Positions 1 to 7,072 of a DNA stretch of 8,421 nucleotides are shown in pieces. The notes under the pieces were generated by a model. It was not told where the DNA came from. It did not search any database and saw only the letters and a list, made by a program, of their open reading frames with translations. Made by a program: the position numbers and the translations under genes. Where the stretch lies: the NCBI GenBank assembly GCA_964443875.1, contig CAYUET010000068.1, positions 1 through 8,421 on the forward strand, written 5' to 3'. Numbering within the stretch: position 1 is the first letter of the stretch; each line of letters starts with the position of its first letter. The stretch comes from CAYUET01 sp964443875 (lineage in GTDB: Bacteria; Auribacterota; JAFGBW01).

Positions 1-222
1 TCTCCGTCACGGTCTGACCATTCAGAAGAATCCAAAGGGAAAGCGTCCTGGCCGTCAAGATGGGTGTCCCCGTCTGTGTCAGGATTAAGAGGATCAGTTC
101 CCATTTGCACTTCCTGATAATCGGTCAGACCGTCATTATCGGTATCGGGCAGGGTTTTGTCTGTTCCTAATTCAGTTTCCTTCCAGTCAGGCAATCCGTC
201 ATTATCACTGTCATCAGATTTA
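1..222 (-). repeat. Thrombospondin type 3 calcium-binding repeats
   Basis: Residues about 1256-1326 of the secreted protein contain successive D-x-D-x-D-G units: DDSDNDGLPDWKE, PDTDNDGLTDYQE, NPDTDGDTHLDGQDAFPLD and SDRDGDG at the window edge, separated by 'LGTD' and 'MGTDPLNPD' linkers. This spacing is typical of TSP3 repeats, which bind calcium and form a rigid stalk in extracellular bacterial proteins. The array continues past the left edge, so its full length and any C-terminal anchor or sorting domain cannot be seen. Confidence 0.92.
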
Positions 223-3200
223 AAATCTGAAGCATTTAAATTAATTTCAGCCTGTAGTTCATGATTTGTCCCGAAATCAGAAGTTTCTTCCTTGCCAACA
301 TAAAAATTCTTAACAATATAAGGGCCGTTTATCCCGCTTGAACTTATTTCATTGCCGTCAAAATATACTGTTGCGGTGACATCTGTTCCCGCTTCTCCGA
401 TAACCTGGCCTTCTCCATGTGCCACGTGATTGCCCAGAGTATCATATAATTCAGCGGTAATGATGTATGGATTATGAAACTGAAAATTAACTACAACATT
501 CACCCCAATGCCGCTATATGGTGGTGCTCCTATCGGGGTTATTTCAGATATGTCCTTGATTGTTATTATCTGTTTCATCATTACTTCAAAACCCGCATCA
601 GCTTTTAAAACAACATTATGTCCCCCATTGGTCAAAACGTTTGCATTGTATCCAATAAAATAATTCTCAACCGAACCAGTATCATTAAATGTTGTTCCGT
701 ATATTCCGTCATTTGCGCTTCCATCATTATGATTACCGTCATCATAAAGAGTCAAATCTGTCTTTGTCTGATCTGAAGCTTTTGTAAAAGATGCGATAAC
801 ACTTCCGTTTAAAACAGGATTTCCATTTTCTGTAATAATTACGCCTGTGTTGACGGGTTCGCCGACAGGAACTTCAATGTTTGAAAATATGGGTTTCATT
901 TGCAAATCGCATTTGCTGATGTAATTGATAAAATAATTATCCCCGTTTGTTCCGGTCTGAATCGCCTTGATGTTTGATTTCCATGATCCTGGCTGGGGAT
1001 TTTTTAAAATATAAATTGCGCCTGTATTATCTTCATAATAGACGACATCTGGAGGCAAGTTTCCTGTTTTACCGTTTATTTCCATGCCTTCTGCATTGAT
1101 TAATTTAAATTCAAATCGTGCGTTTTCTCCTGGCCACGTCGCGGTAATCCACCATGTTTCCTGCGTCGGGATTGATAAATCATAAGTTTTTTCCTGCTGC
1201 GCCATTAGCAGCCCGGCTTCAACCTGATTATAAACCGGTGATTCTTGCGGTAACGGAGGGAATGGAAGTTCAGGATCAGTTGGGTTAAATATTGGCTCCC
1301 CTTCAAGCCTTGGAGGGATATCCAGATTTATCCATGATGTTTCCATCATGGTTTTATTTTCCATGACTCCATAATAATGATTTAGCGGCAATGTGTTTTC
1401 TATATCAAAATGTTTTTTGCCGTATTTCTTTTCAGCCAGCGGATTGGGTTGCAGTTCGCATAATGTTCTTTCTTCCTCCCTGAAACCGTAGTCATTTTTT
1501 AATTTATTCCAGACCTTTTCAGTAAAATGGCCCCGCTGTAATTGTACGGTTAATGAGGAATCATTTTTCATGGCATTGCCAATTCCAAATAAATCGGCTT
1601 CCTCTACAAGTAACATATGGTACGCTGAAAAATATCTTAAAGTATTAAGCAAAGTTCGCCCTGTTCCCTCAGCTCCGAATCCGCCTCCCAGCCAGTCATG
1701 TCCGCCTTCAAAATAATATAGGGTATTGGGGGACGGTTTAACTTCCATATTATATTTTGCAACAATATTAGGTTGAAGAAACCATGAGGAGTTCCAATAA
1801 TATTTTTTATCTGATATGACATGGGCAAATGCCACCCATTTGGAATAAAGCCACGGCAATATATTCTGATTCCATGTGGCATAGCTTCTTAAATCCCATG
1901 CCAGAGAACTTCCGCAGTTGGCAGGTGAGATCATTACATCCTTGTAAGCATAGGGAATATAGTCTTCCCTCTTTTCTCCGTTTGTCTTCCATTCTTTTTG
2001 ATATGCATCATTCAGCTTTTCCAAATACCTTGCATTGGGTGCGCCCATGCTGTGAGAATAAATATAAAAATGTTCCGGCATAAAATCAGGAGATTCAACT
2101 TCTTTGCCATCCACTTCTCTTTTTGTGGATTCTTTTAATTCTTTTATCCATATTTTCAATTCGTTGAATAAAGCTGTGCCTGTCGCATTGGCAGCTATCT
2201 GACCTATACGTTTTTCTTCTCCCTCATATACTCGCGTTGTTTGATCGTTCTCATGCTCTAATAACGCTGTATCCCAGATAGTTTTTGGCCGTGGGAATGT
2301 TCTTTCTATTCCATCAATGGTTACTTTGTAAGGAGTTTCAGTATCTATAATATCTCTAAATAATCTTTTTTCTTTCAAATCTTTTTTAAACACATTCCAA
2401 TAAGAGGATTCATCAGTGCCATATCCACGCACTAACATAATGAATGGTTCCGCCACGCCTTTTTTCCAGGTGTCCATGATGCCATCATTATTTGAATCGG
2501 ATTCGCCAAGGGTGGTGAGGACTTCGTTTGTCTTTGAGTCGATGACCTCGATTTTATAATCATAAACCACGCCACGTTTTGGAAATTTTCCACCAGAATT
2601 TTTTACATCAGGATGTTCAGGATCTGGCGGTGAATCGCAATAAGATACTTCCGTTTCATCTTCCTTTGTCGGCTGCCCAATCGGATCAACATTGACCTGT
2701 TGCCAGTCCTCGGGTTCATCTGGACTATCTGCATGAGTTTCGGGTTTCCGCATGATTCTGTATTGAATATTCTTATTATCCAAATCATACGCCGACCACT
2801 TAAGCCTGATGGATTCGCCGTCTCCCACGTTGGTGATGGATAATACTTGTTCAATCGCTAAAAACAAATCAGAATTGGCTCCTACTTTTCCAAGCCAGAC
2901 AATCTGATGATTATTTACTTTAGGATTAGTATCATTAGTGTTGTTGTCGGTAATTTGAACTTTTTCTTTTGTTTTTATATTATAGGAGTAAATCTCATTA
3001 TCGGTTCCATCATACCCATGCCATACCACTAAATCACCATCTATCTGCGGTGCGCCATCATTATAATTATTATCTGAAATATTGATTTGTTCCGGATTTT
3101 CTACTGTTGTATCATATAAATACACTTCGTAATCATTTCCATCATGCCCCAACCATACGATTCTTCCATTGCTAATTTGTGGTGAAGAATCATTACTTTT

Positions 3201-3981
3201 GTTATGAGTAATTTGCAGGGTTTCGGCTGAATCTTTGTTGCTGTCATAGTATAAAATTTCATATTCCTTATCCATTACGTCATAGGCCTCCCATACAACT
3301 ATACCATTATGAATCTGAGGATTATCTTCCCATTGTGAAAAAGGCGCTAAAGAAATATTTTGGGGTATCCCATTTCTTATACAAAAAAATATCCTGATTA
3401 TATGAATTGGGAGACCTATCCCATGCCGACCAAACAATTATCCCTTTGTCAGTTTTTGGGGGATATGAACAATCATAGACATCATCCAAATCTGAAACAC
3501 AACTGGGAATCCCTGTGCTGGAATTATAATACCAAATTTCATTGTATCCGCTTTCCGCTGACCATAAACATGTATAAGCAGACCACACAGCTTCACTATC
3601 CCTTAAATAAGGGAATGATGAGTTTCCTGTATACGGTTCTGCTGGATCGTCTTTATTCTTAGAAATCTGATGGCATGTTTTTGTTTTGATATTATACAAA
3701 TAAATATCATCGTTCCAGTTTCGCCACATAATTTCATTACCGCTTAGACATGAATCATAATTATTTTGGCTTATAAAATTCGTCTTTCCTTGGTCATAAA
3801 GAAATAATTCTGTCGCCCATGTTGAAGAATTATAAGCTTCCCAGATGATTCTTCCCTGATCTATTGCATAATTCTGTTCTATTGCATTATTATTGGTAAT
3901 GTTTTTTAAAAAAAATTTTCCAGCCAATACACTTGTCGAATATAAAAAAATAATAAAAAATAAACTTATTATTCTCTTCAT
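1..3981 (-). CDS. Large secreted beta-propeller / lipase-like / TSP3-repeat protein (3' end off window, one frameshift)
   Basis: The gene starts at ATG 3981-3979 behind a strong ribosome binding site and runs off the left edge; 1326 residues are visible after correcting one frameshift near 3358-3365. Residues 1-20 are a signal peptide ending in VLA, so the protein is exported. Residues about 25-380 form repeated blades of the type 'IVW..YD..IYLYD...QIT.N..D..P'. Residues about 380-495 look like a fibronectin III domain, followed by a DxNxDGxxD motif at 495. Residues about 508-830 look like an alpha/beta hydrolase: strand FIMLVRGYG, nucleophile elbow S-H-S-M-G with Ser644, and Asp796 and His818 as candidate triad members (inferred). 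Residues 916-1023 resemble a PPC-like beta-sandwich. Near 1080 there is a DDGxHxDGxxxDGxY motif, as seen in surface-anchored beta domains, then another Ig-like stretch. From 1256 on there are thrombospondin type 3 repeats. The substrate is unknown; an esterase or lipase at the cell surface is the best guess. Translation from 3359 to 1 has no stop. Confidence 0.5.
2845..3910 (-). repeat. TolB/WD-like beta-propeller repeats in the secreted protein
   Basis: About eight degenerate blades of roughly 40-55 residues lie in tandem. Each has a core 'h-V-W-x-x-x-D' strand followed by 'E-I-Y-x-Y-D/N' and often 'Q-I-T-x-N-x-x-x-D-x-x-P-x-I'. Visible cores include IIWEAY, EIMWRNW, AVWSAY, IIVWSAW, IVVWEAY, RIVWLGHD, LVVWHGYD and QIVWLG. 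The first four lie in the upstream reading frame and the others in the downstream one. This continuity is the main reason for treating the two frames as one gene. The pattern matches TolB-like propellers, which usually mediate binding. The count of seven or eight blades is by eye. Confidence 0.75.
3358..3365 (-). other. Frameshift point (CCCCAAAA) in the secreted protein gene
   Basis: Reading from 3981, the frame continues to residue 207 and then meets a TAA at 3324-3322. The next frame (codons starting at 3362, 3359 and so on) is open from here to the left edge and resumes the propeller pattern: T-Q-N-I-S-L, then SQWEDNPQIHNG and IVVWEAYD. Removing one base in the run CCCCAAAA joins the two without loss. 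The site is a double homopolymer, so a sequencing or assembly error is the simplest cause. A true mutation or programmed shift cannot be excluded. Confidence 0.8.
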
Positions 3982-4225
3982 ATTTTTCCTCCTTCTATTA
4001 TCAGCGTTTTCTCTTCACATCCCCTTAGCTGATGCTTCTATAACAGTAAAAATTTTAATCACTACTATCCGGAATACGTTTTTTAAAAATCAACCCCAAT
4101 CAACCATAATAATGGACACTATTTTTATATTTCATAATCATTCAAATCTCCATAAAAATAAAAGAGTAATAATTAAAAATAGAAAAAATATTAATAACAA
4201 ATAGAATAATTTCTGATAATTGATT
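3982..4225. other. AT-rich non-coding stretch upstream of the secreted protein gene
   Basis: I found no convincing coding sequence in these 244 bases. The stretch should hold the promoter and 5' leader of the secreted protein gene, but I could not pick a confident -35/-10 pair because the sequence is so AT-rich. A heptamer GGTTGAT occurs twice on the minus strand (4089-4095 and 4099-4105), ten bases apart, which could be a helix-phased regulator site. No clear intrinsic terminator follows the small gene that ends at 4226. Confidence 0.5.
3988..3994 (-). promoter_or_regulatory. Strong Shine-Dalgarno for the secreted protein
   Basis: The minus strand carries AAGGAGG six bases before ATG 3981-3979, an almost perfect anti-16S match. 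It fixes the start and places the signal peptide exactly at the N-terminus. Confidence 0.9.
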
Positions 4226-4390
4226 TTAAAAATTCTCTATCTCTTCGATGGGGGTTGAATTGTTAGGAGGGTTTTTTCCGGTTCTTTCCTTGAATTTTCT
4301 TCTCTCACATTCTTTTAATTTTGATTTGTTTTTGCAGAAATTTTTCATCCAGATCTGTTTTATTTCTTCGGTGTTTCCTTTATAGCGCAT
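4226..4390 (-). CDS. Small Cys/Lys-rich protein, 54 aa
   Basis: ATG 4390-4388 to TAA 4228-4226 gives 54 residues, starting MRYKGNTEEIKQIWMKNFC and ending IEEIENF. It is rich in Lys and Glu, with two cysteines (C19 and C28) nine residues apart in a FCKNKSKLKECERRK context, then a T-G-K-N-P-P turn. I do not assign a family, although short proteins with this W..FC...C.R..K..GK.PP layout seem familiar from Deltaproteobacteria-like genomes (recollection, not checked). It lies 12 bases after the response regulator stop and in the same frame as it, so it may be co-translated or a detached C-terminal part. The ribosome binding site is weak. Function unknown; two cysteines alone do not make a convincing metal site. 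Confidence 0.6.
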   Translation of the reverse strand: MRYKGNTEEIKQIWMKNFCKNKSKLKECERRKFKERTGKNPPNNSTPIEEIENF

Positions 4391-4402
4391 GAGAAAACCG
4401 CA

Positions 4403-4800
4403 TTACTTCATCAATTCATAGACTTCCGATTTTTCTGTTATAAGCAGCTCATTGATTTTATTAAATAATTCATTGAATTGAACAGGTTTTATCATAAAAT
4501 GGTCTGCACCGGCGTTGATGCATTCGATAATGTCTTTTTTCTGTGATTTTGCCGTCATAATAATAACCGGAATAGACTTTGTTTTTTCATTTTTTTTAAC
4601 TGCCTGCAAACTTCCAATTCTGTCATTCCGGGAAGCATTAAATCAAGCAGAATCAGATCAGGTTTATTTGAATACGTCAGGGCCAGGCCTTTTTCTCCGG
4701 ATTCGGCAAGAAGGGTATCAAAACCGGTTTTTTTGAGATTGAAATCGTAGATGAATCGCTGCTGGCCGATGTCTTCGATGATTAAGATTTTTTCATTCAT
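4403..4800 (-). CDS. Single-domain response regulator (CheY-like receiver), frame broken at A8
   Basis: The N-terminal part (ATG 4800-4798, AGGA ribosome binding site) reads MNEKILIIEDIGQQRF and has the acidic pocket E9-D10 and the phosphoacceptor Asp53 in PDLILLDLMLPGM. The C-terminal part, in the next frame down to TAA 4405-4403, has the conserved Thr83 (VIIMTA) and Lys105-Pro106 (MIKP). The parts meet at an A8 run (minus strand, 4597-4590). Nine A's would give CRQLKKNEKTKSIPVII, which aligns with ordinary receivers without a gap and gives 132 residues. There is no output domain, so the protein should act by phosphotransfer or protein contact. No histidine kinase is in view. If the frameshift is real, the protein lacks beta4, beta5 and the Thr/Lys and would be inactive. 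Confidence 0.88.
4590..4597 (-). other. Frameshift at homopolymer A8 in the response regulator
   Basis: The upstream frame reads L-K-K-M-K-K-Q and soon departs from receiver sequence, while the downstream frame reads K-N-E-K-T-K-S-I-P-V. One missing A in the run of eight explains the switch. Homopolymer miscounting is the likeliest cause; slippage-based variation is an alternative. Confidence 0.8.
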
Positions 4801-4850
4801 TGTGATTTCATCCTGAGTTTCAGAGGGGTGCTTTAATACCCTATCACAAT
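4799..4850 (-). promoter_or_regulatory. 8-bp inverted repeat spanning the response regulator leader and start codon
   Basis: On the minus strand ATTGTGAT (4850-4843) is matched by its exact complement ATCACAAT (4806-4799), the second copy ending inside the ATG at 4800-4798. The 36-base loop contains the AGGA ribosome binding site. In RNA this could pair and hide the start codon; in DNA it could be a spaced operator. It is short enough to be chance. Confidence 0.3.
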
Positions 4851-4858
4851 CTGAGGCT

Positions 4859-4884
4859 TTTAAAAAATGAATTAATTTTTTAAA
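4859..4884. repeat. Perfect AT-rich palindrome, 10-bp arms
   Basis: TTTAAAAAAT (4859-4868) and ATTTTTTAAA (4875-4884) are exact reverse complements around a 6-base loop, between the rdgB stop and the response regulator start. Such A/T arms may act in transcript termination or as a protein site, but pairing of A/T only is weak and low complexity makes chance plausible. Confidence 0.4.
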
Positions 4885-4890
4885 CTCTTT

Positions 4891-4909
4891 TGCCCTCCCT
4901 GGGGCAGGG
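4891..4909 (-). terminator. Possible GC hairpin after rdgB
   Basis: Just downstream of the rdgB stop, the minus strand can fold as CCCTG-CCC-CAGGG, or alternatively as TGCCC with GGGCA around a 6-base loop. No run of T follows directly; the next bases are AAAAGAGTTT. It is therefore a poor intrinsic terminator by itself, although combined with the adjacent AT palindrome it may end the thyX-gmd-rdgB transcript. Confidence 0.3.
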
Positions 4910-4922
4910 TTTAAACAAGCAA

Positions 4923-5527
4923 CTATCCCTGTTCAGGTAAATACTTCCCAACCCAGGCCGCCATTTTTTTTGCCGCCCGGAAGCGGTGGCTCACGCTGTT
5001 TTTTTCCTCCGCCGTCATTTCGGCAAAGGATTTTCTGAAAGGCGGATGATAAAAGACCGGATCATAACCAAAACCCTGAGTGCCTNNNNNNNNNNTGCGG
5101 GGGCTTCAAGAATAAGCCCATTGACCCTGCCTGTGTATCTTTTGATGATCCTGCCCTTAAAGGCAAGGCTTAAGGCGCAGACAAAATGGGCCTTTCGTTT
5201 TGGGGATTCCACACCCCGGAGGGATTCAAGCAGTTTCCGGATATTGTCTTCGTCTGTTGCCTTTTCCGATGAAAAGCGGGAGGAATAAATTCCTGGAGCC
5301 CCCTTCAGAAAATCCACACATAACCCGGAGTCATCCGCCAAGACACAGGAATCCACAAAACGGGAATAATAAAGGGCTTTGAGATCGGCGTTTTCCTGAA
5401 AGGTTCTGCCGTCTTCCCCGGGGGGAGGAACCCTGACCTGCAATCCCTTCAAAAGGATTTTGCAGGGCTTAAAAATCTTCTGAAGTTCTGAAACTTTATT
5501 AAGATTGGTTGTGGCAAGTGTGATCAA
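4923..5527 (-). CDS. rdgB: Non-canonical purine NTP pyrophosphatase (dITP/XTP), interrupted by scaffold gap
   Basis: RdgB/HAM1 enzymes hydrolyse dITP, ITP and XTP to monophosphates and pyrophosphate, keeping deaminated purines out of DNA and RNA. The start is TTG 5527-5525 with AGGA seven bases upstream, giving MITLATTNLNKVSEL, the usual N-terminal nucleotide-binding motif. FQENADLKA and ADDSGLCVDFLKGAPGIYSS carry the conserved acidic residues (Asp66 the likely catalytic one). After the N gap the frame changes and continues GFGYDPVFYHPPFRKSF, then EEKNSVSHRF, and ends KYLPEQG-TAG at 4925-4923. Both halves are required, so the true gene extends to 4923. Joining the gap edges with a one-base overlap yields EAPAGTQGFGYDP and 197 residues, the same as E. 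coli RdgB. The gene lies 17 bases after the 3D-domain gene, probably in one operon. Confidence 0.95.
5086..5095. other. Assembly gap of 10 N inside rdgB
   Basis: Ten N's fall in a conserved part of rdgB. The reading frames on the two sides disagree if the gap is really ten bases, so the length is a placeholder. The flanks share a terminal base (minus strand ...CCCGCA and AGGCACT...), and merging them by that base restores the frame and the family motif. Confidence 0.98.
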
Positions 5528-5544
5528 AAAATATTCCTGAAACT

Positions 5545-6069
5545 TCAGGCTTTCTTTTCCGGATCAGGGCCCATTTTCCAGTCTTTCACAATCAGATTTC
5601 TGCGCCCCCAGCGCATGGCCTCACGATGGGAGGAAAAGAACAGGTCCAGGCGGTATTTCCCCCGGATTTTGGAGCCGGTGTCATGCACCACGGCATACCC
5701 ATAGTCCGGGATATAAAAAATCGTTCCGTAAGGCCAGAAATTGATATCCGCGGCAACGATCCCCTTGATGGCCCTGCTGCCGTCAGAGGTGATCCCCACC
5801 TTTTTCCTTTTACCCTTGTTGGGCCCGCGGGCGAAGACGGGCTGCCCGTAAAAATTGCGTTTCCAGCCCGTGCACTTGCGGCAGTCGCAGTAACCGGTCG
5901 TAATCATGAAAAGCTCATCCGGGCGTTTTTCAACCCGGGAGGACTTGATATGCAGTTTATGCATCCGGTAACTGGCAGTCGTCGTACATCCGGATAAAAA
6001 CAATAAATAAAATGTCAATACCGCGCCAAAGAGGCAATGAAGACTAGACTGTTTTTTTCTGCAGCTCAA
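5545..6069 (-). CDS. 3D-domain lipoprotein (predicted peptidoglycan-active)
   Basis: The protein has 174 residues. The N-terminus is a lipoprotein signal: basic residues, a hydrophobic stretch, then lipobox L25-S-G-C28, so it is probably anchored to a membrane through Cys28. From about residue 55 to 165 there is a 3D domain, named for three aspartates, here D108 (AADINFWPYGT), D130 (VVHDTGSKIRG) and D142 (YRLDLFF). This double-psi barrel fold is shared with the end of MltA-type lytic transglycosylases and with Rpf/YocH-like proteins. A Y-C-D-C-R-K-C-T-G-W motif (C61, C63, C66) precedes it. The start is TTG 6069-6067, with purine-rich GGTGGAAG upstream; the only upstream in-frame codons follow a TAA and no ATG is available. 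It overlaps the gmd end by 26 bases, suggesting coupled translation. No separate catalytic domain is present, so whether it cleaves glycan is not shown. Confidence 0.9.
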   Translation of the reverse strand: MSCRKKQSSLHCLFGAVLTFYLLFLSGCTTTASYRMHKLHIKSSRVEKRPDELFMITTGYCDCRKCTGWKRNFYGQPVFARGPNKGKRKKVGITSDGSRAIKGIVAADINFWPYGTIFYIPDYGYAVVHDTGSKIRGKYRLDLFFSSHREAMRWGRRNLIVKDWKMGPDPEKKA

Positions 6070-7072
6070 AATCCGCTTCCACCATTACTTTTACAAGTTC
6101 CTTAAAGGTCGTTTGGGGTTTCCAGCCGAGTTTTGTTCTGGCTTTCGTGCAATCCCCGATTAAAAGGTCGACTTCCGCGGGTCTAAAAAATTTAGGGTTC
6201 ACCGTCACAATGGTTTTTCCCGTCTTGCGGTCGATTCCCTTTTCATCCACTCCTTTTCCCTTCCACTCGATTTCCATATCAAGGTGGCGGGCGGATTCCT
6301 CTACAAATTCGCGGATGGAATGGGTTTCATTAGTGGAAAGAACATAGTCTTCCGCCTTTTCCTGCTGAAGCATCCGCCACATGCCCTCGACGAAATCCGG
6401 GGCAAACCCCCAGTCTCTTTTGGAATCGAGATTTCCCAGGCTGAAGTTTTCGATCTTGCCGAGTTTCACCCTGGACATGTTGATGGAAATTTTACGCGTG
6501 ACGAAATTCTCACCCCGGCGCGGAGATTCATGATTGAAAAGAATGCCGTTGCAGGCATACATATTGTAGCTTTCCCGGTAATTGAGGGTGATCCAGTAGC
6601 TGAAAAGTTTTGCAACTCCGTACGGGGAACGCGGATAAAAGGGAGTCGTTTCCTTCTGCGGAATTTCCATGACCTTTCCGAAAAGCTCGGACGTGGACGC
6701 CTGGTAAAAACGGGCGTCAGGCTTGACGTCTTTCAGCACATCCAGGATGCGCAGCGTTCCAAGGCCGGTTGCGTCCGCTGTATACTCGGGAATTTTAAAA
6801 CTGATTTCCACATGGGACTGGGCGCCGAGGTTATAGACCTCATCGGGTTTGATCTGTGTGATAAGTTTATGAAGGGCGCTGGAATCGCTTAAGTCCCCGT
6901 AGTGCAGATGAAAATTTGAATTATCAGAATGCTCCAGATGATCGATTCTGGATCGGTTGACTGAAGAGGATCTCCGGACCATGCCGTGAACCTGGTAGCC
7001 CTTCTGAAGCAAGAGCTCCGCAAGATAAGAACCATCCTGACCGGTTATTCCTGTGATAAACGCAGATTTCAT
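6044..7072 (-). CDS. gmd: GDP-mannose 4,6-dehydratase
   Basis: The enzyme converts GDP-D-mannose to GDP-4-keto-6-deoxy-D-mannose, the precursor of GDP-fucose, GDP-rhamnose and GDP-perosamine used for O-antigen, capsule or glycoprotein sugars in the cytoplasm. The 342 residues are close to the usual length of the family. The N-terminus MKSAFITGITGQDGSY is the NADP-binding Rossmann motif. RRSSSVNRSRIDHL, YGDLSDSS and NLGAQSHVEISF are family signatures. Catalytic residues are Thr127 and Glu129 (QASTSELFG) and Tyr151/Lys155 (YGVAK). FNHESPRRGENFVTRK and the C-terminal FRPAEVDLLIGDCTKA are also typical. The ATG overlaps the stop of the thyX-family gene as ATGA, with GGGAGATGAAAAGAG upstream, so translation is probably coupled. 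No GDP-fucose synthase or glycosyltransferase is in the window, so the final sugar is unknown. Confidence 0.97.
   Translation of the reverse strand: MKSAFITGITGQDGSYLAELLLQKGYQVHGMVRRSSSVNRSRIDHLEHSDNSNFHLHYGDLSDSSALHKLITQIKPDEVYNLGAQSHVEISFKIPEYTADATGLGTLRILDVLKDVKPDARFYQASTSELFGKVMEIPQKETTPFYPRSPYGVAKLFSYWITLNYRESYNMYACNGILFNHESPRRGENFVTRKISINMSRVKLGKIENFSLGNLDSKRDWGFAPDFVEGMWRMLQQEKAEDYVLSTNETHSIREFVEESARHLDMEIEWKGKGVDEKGIDRKTGKTIVTVNPKFFRPAEVDLLIGDCTKARTKLGWKPQTTFKELVKVMVEADFELQKKTV

Noticed and set aside
1..222. The D-x-D-x-D repeats as a DNA-level tandem repeat or CRISPR-like array
   Set aside because: The periodicity is in the protein motif; the nucleotide units differ in length and sequence and there are no spacers.
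3322..3981. A stand-alone 219-residue secreted propeller protein
   Set aside because: Its last residues (after about 207) lose the blade pattern, which resumes at once in the next frame; a complete separate propeller is not present.
3893..4204. Plus-strand 103-codon open frame over the non-coding stretch
   Set aside because: It overlaps the signal peptide of the secreted protein on the opposite strand, has low-complexity AT-rich content and no recognisable domain; its hydrophobic N-terminus is antisense to the Lys/Phe-rich signal sequence.
4891..4909. Strong intrinsic terminator after rdgB
   Set aside because: The GC hairpin has no T run after it on the transcribed strand, so it is listed only as a weak possibility.
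6284..6892. Plus-strand 202-codon open frame inside gmd
   Set aside because: It is antisense to a strongly conserved enzyme and carries no recognisable motif; a normal shadow in GC-richer sequence.
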